Shown here: positions 52,971-61,369 of the stretch, one piece after another
Numbering within the stretch: the first letter of the stretch is position 1
How the letters are laid out: every line of letters begins with the position of its first letter
Source: Gemmatimonadales bacterium
Lineage (GTDB): Bacteria > Krumholzibacteriota > Krumholzibacteriia > LZORAL124-64-63
Length of the DNA: 61,386 nt
Direction: 5' to 3'
Assembly: GCA_019038745.1 (NCBI GenBank)
Contig: JAHOYV010000095.1
Location: 1-61,386 of the forward strand
The notes under the pieces: generated by a model
The model's database searches: none
The model's input: the letters and a program-made list of their open reading frames with translations, nothing else
Told to the model about the DNA's origin: nothing
Program-made: the position numbers and the translations under genes

Positions 52971-54851
52971 TCAGATCCCCGTGAACTTGTACGCCGTGAG
53001 CCGATTGTCGAACAGCCCCGGCACAATCAACAGTTCCTTTTCCGGAATGTATTCCAGGTCCGCGCTCGTGTTTCCAGATGAGGTCGTGTTCAGAATTTCC
53101 GTAAGGGCACCGTTCCCGGCCACATGGTAGATCATTCCCTGGAAGGCGGAGACGATGAAACCGCCGTTACCGTCAGGTCGCAACCCGTCGATATTGGCGC
53201 CCTGGCCCAGACTGATCAATGTGCGCACCGACTTGTCCGCCAAGTTCACTTCCTGCAGACAGCCGTCCTCGGAGTTGCCGAAAAGGAGACGACCCTTTTC
53301 GACCAGGATCCCGTTGGGCTTGCGTACCTCCGGGCCCTCCAGCCAGACTTCGAATTCGCCCTCGTGGAACCGATAGATCTTGTTGCCGGCCGTGTCGGTG
53401 ACAAACACGTTTCCGGACTGGTCAACGGTCACGTCATTGGGGAAAACCGCCCCGGGGATGGGATGAGTCTCGAGGATTTTTCCCTGTTCCACATCGATTT
53501 CGGCAAGATGTCTTCGCTGCACAACCCACAGCCTGTCGTTTTCCAGCCACATCCCCGTGGGTTGCTGAAGATTTCCGATCCACGACTTCTGTAAAACCTC
53601 TCCGTCCATCCCGATCCGGGAGATGAATTCGTTACCGCCCTGGAAGTAGTTGGTTACGTACAACACCCCACGCCGCGAATCATACACGACTGATTCCGGC
53701 ATCCGGTTGCCCTGTTCCAGACGCCAGGTCCGGGTCAGATTCGGGTGAAAATAATCGGCTTCGTTGTCTTGGCCCATAAGGCCCCAACCCCCGAAACCCT
53801 CGGCAACTGCGAAGAGAAGCTCGTTCTTTCCCTCCTTCAAGTGCAGGTGCACCTGGTCTTCGAGACTGATTACCCCGGGGTGGTCGTTGTTGCGGGAGCG
53901 GTATGCGTTGTTGCCGGAGAAGAGCGGCTCTCCGTTCAGAAAAACGGTCACGTAGTCGCTGTAGCCGAAGGAGAACTTCCTGGTTTCCCTGCGGTCGGCC
54001 TCCAGGATTAGCCGGGCGAAGACAACGTCGCCCTCGCCGTTGGGGCTGCGTTGAGCAAAGCGGGAGATGTTCAACAGACCGTTTGATTCGGCGGTCGCAG
54101 TTTGCCAATCGATCTGCTTCATCACTTCCTGGTTGGGGTAGGCGGAACCCTCCACATCTCCCAATTTGAAGGACTGGGACAGTTCCCATTCCGTGATCAG
54201 GCCCCGTGGGTGCCAGGTCGCGGGCACCGGCGGAAAATCAAGATCATCCGTCTTGGTTACCTTGAAATTCGCGAAGCGGGCCGAAGTATTCGGCGCGGAG
54301 CGGATCGCTACCGGTCCTTCAACCGGTTCATGTTTCAATTGGTCGATGACCAGTACGGGTTCCAGACCCCCGTCGTAGAAGACGCGGGCCCGGCGGTCCA
54401 GGATCTCCACTCGGATGTGGATCCAGCGGTCGGCAGGCATTTCGATGCTCGCGGTATTTCCCTCCCCGTGATAGAGCTGCCAGTCGGAGCCGGGTCCGAA
54501 AGCCGGGGCGTACTGCATCCCATCACCGCGCAGTCCGGCGTGGGGTCGGATGTAGATGTGTTCGTAGTGCTTCATGCTGGTAGCCCGAAAGGTGATGCCG
54601 GGATAGCCCCGCGATCCGTCCAGCAGTACATCGTACTCGATGATCCCGTTCTTGAAGGCGATATGGGGCAGGTAGGCCGACCCGGTGCGGCATTGTTGGC
54701 CAATGTAATCCCCGAGTTCCCCGTTGACTCCGACCCATTGATTTGAGTCGAATGGAACCATCTCTCCACTTACCGAAACTCCGGTGCCCGTTATTAGAAC
54801 CACCAGCAGGATCTGCAATGTCCTGGGGACTCCGAATTCACATCTGCTCAT
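52971..54851 (-). CDS. Exported protein with LamG-like domain and NHL/SMP-30-like propeller
   Basis: This 626-residue protein has a signal peptide (core 'LQILLVVLITGTGVSVSG'). Residues about 35-205 resemble a concanavalin-like (LamG or 3-keto-disaccharide-hydrolase-type) sandwich ('YPGITFRATSMKHYEHIYIR'). Residues about 210-375 form a second beta domain with 'YVTVFLNGEPLFSGNN', like a carbohydrate-binding module. Residues about 380-626 form a six-bladed SMP-30/NHL-like propeller ('PNDVTVDQSGNVFVTDTAGN', 'NGGFIVSAFQGMIYHVAGNG'). An AAGGGAGAA ribosome site precedes the ATG. No catalytic residues are certain. Carbohydrate-related binding or lactonase-like activity is possible. It converges tightly on citF with no gap. 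Confidence 0.72.
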   Translation of the reverse strand: MSRCEFGVPRTLQILLVVLITGTGVSVSGEMVPFDSNQWVGVNGELGDYIGQQCRTGSAYLPHIAFKNGIIEYDVLLDGSRGYPGITFRATSMKHYEHIYIRPHAGLRGDGMQYAPAFGPGSDWQLYHGEGNTASIEMPADRWIHIRVEILDRRARVFYDGGLEPVLVIDQLKHEPVEGPVAIRSAPNTSARFANFKVTKTDDLDFPPVPATWHPRGLITEWELSQSFKLGDVEGSAYPNQEVMKQIDWQTATAESNGLLNISRFAQRSPNGEGDVVFARLILEADRRETRKFSFGYSDYVTVFLNGEPLFSGNNAYRSRNNDHPGVISLEDQVHLHLKEGKNELLFAVAEGFGGWGLMGQDNEADYFHPNLTRTWRLEQGNRMPESVVYDSRRGVLYVTNYFQGGNEFISRIGMDGEVLQKSWIGNLQQPTGMWLENDRLWVVQRRHLAEIDVEQGKILETHPIPGAVFPNDVTVDQSGNVFVTDTAGNKIYRFHEGEFEVWLEGPEVRKPNGILVEKGRLLFGNSEDGCLQEVNLADKSVRTLISLGQGANIDGLRPDGNGGFIVSAFQGMIYHVAGNGALTEILNTTSSGNTSADLEYIPEKELLIVPGLFDNRLTAYKFTGI

Positions 54852-54990
54852 AGCGTTCTCCCTTGCCTATATCATGGGACGATTATCGGGGTTAGACACC
54901 AGCCCAACCGGATCCAAGACGTAATCCAGAAGAAAATGTTATGGGATAATTTATTGCCGCTATCGAACTATCGGCCGATACCCTCGGCTG

Positions 54991-55449
54991 CTACAAGCAG
55001 GTTCGGATGGTCAATACCGGACAAGTCGCCCGTCGCACAACACGCTGAGCCACCGAACCGAAGACGATCTTGGCCAATCCCGTGCGACCGTGAGTGGCGA
55101 TGATGATCGCATCGACATTTTCCTCTTCGGCCACATCGAGGATTTCCTCGGCCGGGCTGCCAACGCGCACGATCAGACGGGGAACAACACCTTCGCCCAG
55201 AGTCTCCTTGGCGATCCGGGTCAGGTTCTCCTCGGCGTCCTCAAGTATATGCTTCTCGTAGACGGAAATATCGAAGGTAGTCTCAGAGGCTTCGACCCTT
55301 GGGGAGGGCAGCTTGGGAATCGGTTTATGCACGTTGACCAGGATGATTTCCGAATCGAACTGCCTGGCCATTTCGCCACCCATTTTCAGACCACAGAGCG
55401 AAGGCTCGCTGAAATCGGTTGGACAGAGAATCTTCTTGAAAGGAAACAT
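54991..55449 (-). CDS. Universal stress protein (UspA family)
   Basis: The protein has 152 residues from the ATG at 55449 (GGAGGT 6 bases upstream); the frame is open upstream, but this start gives the family's 'FKKILCPTDFSEPS' N-terminus. The C-terminal ATP-binding motif reads 'ATHGRTGLAKIVFGSV': the 9-residue spacing to GS is kept, but the first glycine of the classical GxxGx9GS motif is Ala, so nucleotide binding is likely but not certain. Usp proteins accumulate under stress and starvation. It is divergent from the methyltransferase gene across 121 bases, which must hold both promoters. Confidence 0.92.
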   Translation of the reverse strand: MFPFKKILCPTDFSEPSLCGLKMGGEMARQFDSEIILVNVHKPIPKLPSPRVEASETTFDISVYEKHILEDAEENLTRIAKETLGEGVVPRLIVRVGSPAEEILDVAEEENVDAIIIATHGRTGLAKIVFGSVAQRVVRRATCPVLTIRTCL

Positions 55450-55570
55450 CGCGACACCTCCGGGTTGGCCAGAGTATAATCCACCGGTAAAGGGGAGCTT
55501 GGTTCGTGGGGCTGTCCCGATCCGGGACCGATCCCACCGACCCATGATAGCACACCAACCGGAGAGTGAC

Positions 55571-56284
55571 ATGGCCTTCTATTCCGATTTTGCCGGTCAC
55601 TACGAGAAGGTCTTCCCTTTTCGGGACGGGGTTTTCCATTTTCTTGACGGACGATTGCCGCCCAAAGGCAGGGTTCTGGATATCGGCTGTGGCACGGGGG
55701 GGTACTGCGGCCGCCTGATTTCCAACGGTCGGACCTGTCTGGGCATCGATTTGGACCCGGGAATGATCGAAGTGGCCCAGGCCGCCAACCCGGGTAGCGA
55801 GTACCGGATTCTGGACATGGCCGCCATCGGGGTGTTGGCCCCAACAAGTTTCACCGGGATATTCTGCCTAGGTAACGTTTTGCCGCACTTGCCGAGTGCC
55901 GACTTGGCCGGTTTTTTGGCCGCCGTGTGGAAGCTACTGGTTCCGGGCGGGATCTGGATTTTCCAAACGGTTAATTTTGATCCGTTGCTTGTCACCCACC
56001 GCTATGATTTTCCTGTCCTGGAGATTCCCGAGGCCAGCCTGCAATTCCACCGAAGCTACCAGGATATCACCTCCAAATCCCTGCTCTTTTCCACCCATTT
56101 AGTCCAGGGCGGCCAGCGGCTTTTTTCCGGTGAAACAACGCTGTACCCTCATACCGCTCGGGAATTTCTTGCTGCAAACCGTGAGGCCGACTTCACTCTG
56201 TTGGATCATTTCGCCGATTACATGGAAACACCCTACGATCCCCTGGTTCGTTCGGGGAACGTGATGGTTTTCAGGAAGGGATGA
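55571..56284 (+). CDS. SAM-dependent methyltransferase
   Basis: The protein has 237 residues from the ATG at 55571 (GGAGAG just upstream; 'MAFYSDFAGHYEKVFPFRDG' is the usual N-terminus of this class). It is a class I Rossmann methyltransferase with motif I 'VLDIGCGTGGYCGRL' (about 35-49), the acidic residue of motif II in 'CLGIDLDPGMIEVA', and motif IV-like 'FCLGNVLPHLPS'. The substrate is unknown; related proteins methylate small molecules or quinones. The run of seven G in the motif I codons (55696-55702) is in frame. A trp promoter lies 22 bases after its stop codon. Confidence 0.85.
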   Translation: MAFYSDFAGHYEKVFPFRDGVFHFLDGRLPPKGRVLDIGCGTGGYCGRLISNGRTCLGIDLDPGMIEVAQAANPGSEYRILDMAAIGVLAPTSFTGIFCLGNVLPHLPSADLAGFLAAVWKLLVPGGIWIFQTVNFDPLLVTHRYDFPVLEIPEASLQFHRSYQDITSKSLLFSTHLVQGGQRLFSGETTLYPHTAREFLAANREADFTLLDHFADYMETPYDPLVRSGNVMVFRKG

Positions 56285-56305
56285 ACACAGGGGAGAGTGG
56301 GGGGG

Positions 56306-56334
56306 TTGTAACAGAATCGGAAATGTAGTATAAT
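56306..56334 (+). promoter_or_regulatory. Sigma-70-type promoter of trpB
   Basis: TTGTAA (56306-56311), a 17-base spacer and a perfect TATAAT (56329-56334) precede the trp leader. Transcription should start near 56341, giving a leader RNA of about 255 bases before trpB. It lies in the gap after the methyltransferase gene, which shows that trpB has its own promoter. Confidence 0.75.
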
Positions 56335-56397
56335 CATTTATGATGATTGACCCGCTCCCCGGTTTCCAGAGCGGGTGGGCAAACAGAAGGATTTATC

Positions 56398-56475
56398 GTG
56401 CAGCAGAGCAGAAACAGCATTCTGAACCGTACTTGGTGGCCCAACCGCCGGATGGTGAGGTGTGCGCTGCTGTAG
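56398..56475 (+). CDS. trp leader peptide with tandem Trp codons
   Basis: This 25-codon reading frame starts at GTG with AGAAGG 7 bases upstream and ends at TAG 56473-56475. Its product contains 'NRTWWPNRRM', with two adjacent tryptophan codons at 56434-56439, which is rare by chance in so short a frame. It lies between the promoter and the attenuator of trpB. It is too short for usual gene callers. Its role is to let a ribosome stall when charged tRNA-Trp is scarce; the peptide itself probably has no function. The start codon is inferred from the ribosome site. Confidence 0.78.
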   Translation: MQQSRNSILNRTWWPNRRMVRCALL

Positions 56476-56533
56476 ACGATTCAGACATAGCGCAGATCGA
56501 ACCGCCGGCCTCAAAAGGGCCGGCGGTTTTTTT
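56448..56533 (+). promoter_or_regulatory. Tryptophan attenuator: antiterminator and rho-independent terminator
   Basis: The terminator is a perfect 10-bp stem ACCGCCGGCC (56501-56510) with GGCCGGCGGT (56518-56527), followed by seven T (56527-56533). The competing antiterminator pairs CCGGATGGT (56448-56456, starting nine bases after the Trp codons) with ACCGCCGG (56501-56508), one A bulged. A ribosome stalled at the Trp codons would leave 56448-56456 free to capture the terminator's left arm and allow transcription into trpB; a fast ribosome would cover it and favour termination. Sequence and pairing are seen directly; the regulation is inferred from the enterobacterial trp model. Confidence 0.78.
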
Positions 56534-56595
56534 GCATCCCGGATTTGAAGCAAGAAGAAATTTGATAAACGCGAAAACCAACTAGGAGCAAAACC

Positions 56596-57864
56596 ATGGC
56601 TTTCCCAGAAAAGAAAATCGACATAATTCCCGACGAGAACGGATTCTTCGGACCCTACGGCGGACGATTCGTACCCCCGCCCCTGGAAGGGCCCCTGGAG
56701 GAATTGACCGAAGGATTCTTTCGCTACAAGGACGACGAGGTTTTCCAGGCCGAATTGGCAAGGGAGAACAAGCACTACTCCGGACGTCCCTCGCCGCTGT
56801 ACCACGCCGAGCGGTATAGCGAGCACCTTGGTTTTCGGGTTTTGCTGAAGCGAGAGGACTTGAACCACCTCGGTGCCCACAAGTTGAACAATTGCCTGGG
56901 CCAGGCTCTACTGGCACGTCGGATGGGCAAGAAAAAGATCATCGCCGAAACCGGCGCGGGACAGCATGGCGTGGCCACTGCCGCGGTGGCGGCCCGTTTG
57001 GGCATGGCCTGCGACATTTACATGGGCGAGGAGGATATGAGGCGCCAACAACCAAACGTCACCCGCATCCGTTTGATGGGAGCCCAGGTTATACCGGCTA
57101 CAAGCGGAGACCGCACGCTCACTGCAGCCGTGGACGAGGCCATTGGGGCATGGGTTGGCGAGGCCGACACCGCCTACTATCTGCTGGGTTCGGTAGTGGG
57201 GCCGCACCCCTATCCCCTGATGGTGAGGCATTTCCAGTCGGTCATCGGCCGTGAGGCGCGCCGTCAGGTGCAAGAGCAGTTCGGGCGCCTGCCTGACCAG
57301 TTGGTTGCCTGTGCCGGCGGCGGAAGCAACGCCATCGGCTTATTCCACGAGTTCCTTGAAGATGAATCGGTCGAGATGGTAGGCGTGGAGGCCGCTGGCT
57401 CGGGGGTGGATTCGGATCGCCACGCGGCAACCCTGACTACCGGCGAACCATCGGTTATCCACGGTATGAAAACCTACTGCATCAAGGAAGGTACGGTGAC
57501 CTCGGAGGGGAGTCACTGTATCGCAGCCGGGTTGGACTATCCTGGTATTGGACCGGAGCACAGCTATCTGAAGGATGCCGGACGGGTCCGTTACGAAGCG
57601 GTCACGGACCGGGAAGTTATTCCTGCTTTTGAAAGCTTGTGCCGATTGGAGGGCATTATCCCGGCTTTGGAGAGTTCACACGCCTTGGCGTACCTCGAGC
57701 GCCTGCGGGGCAAGCTGGATCCGGACACTCTGGTGATTTTGAACCTCTCGGGGAGAGGGGATAAAGATATGGACGAGTTTATTCTGCGCCGTGGGGAGCA
57801 GAATGGGGATGAAAATGGGGGAGGAGACGGGCAAACTGGGCCTGCTAACGGGTTGTTCTGCTGA
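56596..57864 (+). CDS. trpB: Tryptophan synthase beta subunit
   Basis: This 422-residue protein converts indole and serine to tryptophan. The PLP lysine is Lys96 in 'LGAHKLNNCLGQ', and the phosphate-binding loop is 'CAGGGSNAIGLF'. Other TrpB1 motifs are 'NGFFGPYGGRFVPP', 'AETGAGQHGVATA', 'GRPSPLYHAER' and 'LESSHALAYL'. AGGAG lies 8 bases before the ATG. The last 30 or so residues are a low-complexity Gly/Glu/Asp tail not typical of the family. No trpA or other trp gene follows; a terminator closes the transcript. The leader attenuator upstream makes it a stand-alone trp-controlled unit. Confidence 0.96.
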   Translation: MAFPEKKIDIIPDENGFFGPYGGRFVPPPLEGPLEELTEGFFRYKDDEVFQAELARENKHYSGRPSPLYHAERYSEHLGFRVLLKREDLNHLGAHKLNNCLGQALLARRMGKKKIIAETGAGQHGVATAAVAARLGMACDIYMGEEDMRRQQPNVTRIRLMGAQVIPATSGDRTLTAAVDEAIGAWVGEADTAYYLLGSVVGPHPYPLMVRHFQSVIGREARRQVQEQFGRLPDQLVACAGGGSNAIGLFHEFLEDESVEMVGVEAAGSGVDSDRHAATLTTGEPSVIHGMKTYCIKEGTVTSEGSHCIAAGLDYPGIGPEHSYLKDAGRVRYEAVTDREVIPAFESLCRLEGIIPALESSHALAYLERLRGKLDPDTLVILNLSGRGDKDMDEFILRRGEQNGDENGGGDGQTGPANGLFC

Positions 57865-58765
57865 GTTTTTGGTCGAGCGGCAAGGGAACAAGGCCGGGGG
57901 TGGCTCCTTCGGCCTTGTTTAGTTTGAGGGTTGGTTGGTTAGAGTCCTATCCGGGGAGCCGGTTGTTTTTTAGGGCAACTTTTTGGGGGGATTTTGGCAG
58001 GCTGGAAGGTCTGCCCTTTTTTGGGCGTATAAGTTGTTGGGGCAAAAGGATGTGGGGGTGGGGGTCGTCTGGAGGGTGAAATTCTGAGAATTTCTTCCTT
58101 TACACATAACCGCTAAATGACTCGGATTTCTGTCTGAGAGTCTTGGAAATTGTGCTTTCGTGAACGAATTGCTTTACAGCCCGGCCGGGCCGATTTTGTC
58201 CTTACCAGCCCCAACTGCCGAGAAACGGATTCGTTCTACACGTCCATTATCTCAAGAATCGGAGCCTCCGGCGACCCCCAGGCGCTTCAGTCGGTCGATG
58301 CAGAAATTTCACGGGTGCGCGAAATGCTCCCACGGGGGCGAGGGTGTAGTGCCGTCACGTGCGAGCCTCGGCGGTCTTCGCTACAAAAAGGTTGGACTTG
58401 GGATCGCGTTTCTCCACGCGTTAGTATCTGTTTGTGTGAAATAGGTTCTTTGAACTGTTCGAAGGTAATCGGATATGTATTGTATTTGGACCATTGGACT
58501 AAGGTGCGCCCGCTTTCAGAGAGGACGCTCTGTGGCGTTTGCAAGCGCGTCTTGACCGGCTTGTGGTCTAATTGCTACCATTTTAAATCGCTGTCGGACA
58601 ACAATTGGCCGTTTACTGTCAATTAGAGGCGATTACATACACCGCCAACGATTGCAGTTACACTCCATTTCGATTGCGAGTAGTTACATTTATGCCAATT
58701 GCCATTAGTCATGAACGCCCTGAAATATGACAATGTTGCGATTGAATAGTCGGGAGGGATGTGAG
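57865..58765. other. 900-base region without a recognisable gene
   Basis: After the trpB terminator the plus strand becomes G-rich up to about 58080, with several G-tracts ('GTGGGGGTGGGGGTCG' near 58053). It then changes to a more balanced, AT-richer composition that continues into the ankyrin gene. One open frame (58150-58626) codes for nothing I recognise and has no good ribosome site, so I do not annotate it. No tRNA, repeat or transposase fragment was seen. This is where the composition of the window changes. Confidence 0.6.
57887..57923 (+). terminator. Terminator after trpB
   Basis: A 10-bp stem AACAAGGCCG (57887-57896) with CGGCCTTGTT (57910-57919) lies 22 bases after the trpB stop. 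The T-run is short (TTT, then AGTTT), so it is a moderate terminator. Confidence 0.7.
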
Positions 58766-61369
58766 ATGGGAAATCGGCAGTCAAGACTGATTGAGAGCAT
58801 TGGTAAAGGTAATGTAAGTATTTTCACGAAAGTATTTGAAGGCTATTTCTTTCAGCGCTCTTTAGACCCGAACATAACAACTGAGGCCGGCAGTAGTCTT
58901 ATGTCCCTAGTGGCAGGTGTAGGCGCGCTCGATATCGCTAGATATCTGATTGCTCGTGGCGCCAATCCCAATGGCTCGGCAAGTGACGACATGTCGCCGT
59001 TACATATATCGGTAGTCAATAATGATAGGCCGATGATGTTATATCTAATAGATAGCGGTGCGAGTATGGGACAACGAGGACGTGATCGACGGTCATTGAT
59101 ATTGCGCTCTATTGAACAAGGCGATAGAGAAACCGTGAGGCTACTCATTGAAAGCGGCGCGTATGCTGAAGTTGATAGTACCGAAGAGGCGATAATGCTC
59201 GCTATTCTACAATTCAAGAGACATGATCTATTCGACCTATTTCTATTGAAATTCGACCCGAACCGACCTAACCGTAACGGCGTAACTCCGTTGATGACAG
59301 CGGCGTTAATGGGCGATGTTGAAATGATGGAGTTGTTGTCCGACAAAGGAGCGAAACCAGACCTAGTTGACGATCGCGGCCGTAACGTGTCGCACTACGC
59401 CGCAATTACGGTCCATTCACGCACAATCAAGTACTTGCAGAATAGCTCACAGGTGGCAGGCAGGAATCTGTTTTTTGAGAATGGTATAGATGTCGGTGGC
59501 ATTGTTGACGGTGATATATGGTCCACCGTGTCTATAAGTAATGAATCGGAGACCAATGACAGTAGTAACGCCATTGCTTGTGCATTGAAGTTGTGTGGCA
59601 GTTCTGATATGTGTGACGCGAATGGCAACACGCCGCTATACTACGCAGCGTCATCAGGCGACAAAATGGCTGTATCGTTTTTGATGGAACACGGATGCGG
59701 GTTACTGGCTGAGAACCGCAAGGATATGACTACGGCTGATGTACTTCGCCCATTGCTTACGTCAGCTGTTTTTCGGGAGAGTATCAAGCGCCGAATTGGC
59801 GTGGCTAGTGATGAAGAGAATGCGATGCTGTTTGAGCTTCTGGTGACTTCAGATAACAAGCACGTGTTTGATGAATGGGGTGTCTATACACAGATGTTAT
59901 CACGGGGGGGGGAACGTGACATTTCCGAGTTACCATTGAATGCGCAACGGATAGTATTCCACTTTACGGGCACTCATTCAGACCGCGGATTCAAGATGCT
60001 TCAAATAGCCGAAGTAGATTTACTGAAGAACGAAATGGACGAGAATGGAGCGGAGATACTCCGTCGAGCCATTGAAACTGGGAATCTAGAATATATGGAA
60101 AGTGTCTGTAGAAAAATAGCGGCAACAAAGCTGACGGCAGATGCGAGGAAGAATGTATATGACGTTTTAAATGTCAATGCCTACAGGGGGTTCTGTACGG
60201 AGTTGTTGAGGATTGCGTCAGCGGATGGGTTGATCCGCGTACGTGAAGAATACGGTGAAGGGATATTTTTATATCATGCCGCATTTAGCGGAGGTGCGGA
60301 CGATGTTCGTCGATTGTTGGAGGCGGGATGGAGTGCCAATGTCAATATTGGTATTAAGAAATATGACATACATCGGATGACGCCACTGCATCAAGTGGCG
60401 ATGGATGAAAAAGTGGATGTAGCCAAATTATTGATTGAGTACGGAGCAGATGTTAATGCTGAGACAAGTATGGGCATAACGCCGATAATGTACGCTTGTA
60501 GGCATCCGGACTATCGTTGGGTATCGCGACGAGGGCCATTCTCGAGCGAGGATAGGGCGATGGCCGTATTGTTATTGGAACATGGTGCGAATATTAATCA
60601 TGTCGCCAACGATGGTGATTATGCATTAAGGCAACAGCTACAAGAAAGTGGGGTTGTGGAGAACGCGAGATTTATGCTTGATTGCGGGGCGCGGGTGAAT
60701 CTGGGTAATGCGGAATATGAGAGCGCAAGCTCGTATTCCGTTCGCCCAGACAGTAGCAACCATGGAGTCGGTAGGTTTTTGAGGCAAAACGCGGAAGTGT
60801 ATACAGAGAAGCATTCCGTTCATGAAGTATCAATCCCCTGGATGGGGTCCGGTGAATGCGGTCAGGTAGTTATTAGTTGGATCGGTCGAGAATATGAGCA
60901 GGCGTTATGGGGTGGATATGTTCGCGGGAACGTAGAGGACGATGTGTTTCGTATAACAATAAAGTATCGCTATAATACGGAATATAGTAGAGAGCTATTT
61001 ACTCGCGGCGTGGGTAATAGGTTGCAGTGGATAGTAGGAGAAGTCGCGAAACGAGAGAGTAGCGAGGTTAACGCTGAAGATGAACAGGTTCAGGTGTATT
61101 CTAATATGCTTGCTAAAATCTGCAAGCTAGAGGGGTTCTTGGTGGAGGAGGGAGCTAAAGACGAGAGGTTCGATGTAAAGGGGAGAAACATAAGGGCGAG
61201 GATCGTAGGTGAAGAAATAGAGGCGGCCGGAGGAATCGAGCTGATGAGGCGGGTATATTATGTAGTCGAAAAAATGATACAGCGGAATGAGGCAGCGCAT
61301 CTTCAGCACGCATGGGAGAGTATCGGATCGTTGAACCGCCCCGGGTTCTCCGGAGACCTCGTTACTTGA
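58766..61369 (+). CDS. Large ankyrin-repeat protein, probably foreign
   Basis: The protein has 867 residues from the ATG at 58766 (GGGAGGG 7 bases upstream; an upstream ATG at 58727 lacks a ribosome site). Ankyrin repeats occur in three blocks: about 35-235 ('ARYLIARGANPNG', 'TPLMTAALMGDVEMMELL'), about 280-315 ('NTPLYYAASSGDKMAVSFL') and about 500-650 ('MTPLHQVAMDEKVDVAKLL'). The last 200 residues are unassigned. The N-terminus 'MGNRQSR' fits the eukaryotic N-myristoylation pattern MGxxxS/T. The coding region is clearly AT-richer than the rest of the window and includes a run of nine G (59904-59912). No signal peptide is present. Ankyrin proteins bind other proteins; the partner is unknown. 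Confidence 0.85.
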   Translation: MGNRQSRLIESIGKGNVSIFTKVFEGYFFQRSLDPNITTEAGSSLMSLVAGVGALDIARYLIARGANPNGSASDDMSPLHISVVNNDRPMMLYLIDSGASMGQRGRDRRSLILRSIEQGDRETVRLLIESGAYAEVDSTEEAIMLAILQFKRHDLFDLFLLKFDPNRPNRNGVTPLMTAALMGDVEMMELLSDKGAKPDLVDDRGRNVSHYAAITVHSRTIKYLQNSSQVAGRNLFFENGIDVGGIVDGDIWSTVSISNESETNDSSNAIACALKLCGSSDMCDANGNTPLYYAASSGDKMAVSFLMEHGCGLLAENRKDMTTADVLRPLLTSAVFRESIKRRIGVASDEENAMLFELLVTSDNKHVFDEWGVYTQMLSRGGERDISELPLNAQRIVFHFTGTHSDRGFKMLQIAEVDLLKNEMDENGAEILRRAIETGNLEYMESVCRKIAATKLTADARKNVYDVLNVNAYRGFCTELLRIASADGLIRVREEYGEGIFLYHAAFSGGADDVRRLLEAGWSANVNIGIKKYDIHRMTPLHQVAMDEKVDVAKLLIEYGADVNAETSMGITPIMYACRHPDYRWVSRRGPFSSEDRAMAVLLLEHGANINHVANDGDYALRQQLQESGVVENARFMLDCGARVNLGNAEYESASSYSVRPDSSNHGVGRFLRQNAEVYTEKHSVHEVSIPWMGSGECGQVVISWIGREYEQALWGGYVRGNVEDDVFRITIKYRYNTEYSRELFTRGVGNRLQWIVGEVAKRESSEVNAEDEQVQVYSNMLAKICKLEGFLVEEGAKDERFDVKGRNIRARIVGEEIEAAGGIELMRRVYYVVEKMIQRNEAAHLQHAWESIGSLNRPGFSGDLVT

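Noticed and set aside
56351-56375. CCCGCTC/GAGCGGG hairpin at the start of the trp leader RNA as a separate terminator
   Set aside because: It has a 7-bp stem but no T-run and lies just after the predicted transcription start. It may be part of the leader structure but is not needed to explain attenuation.
58150-58626. Open reading frame of 158 codons before the ankyrin gene
   Set aside because: It starts at TTG without a convincing ribosome site, codes for no recognisable domain, is Cys- and Arg-rich in a way typical of non-coding frames, and a second overlapping frame is equally open.
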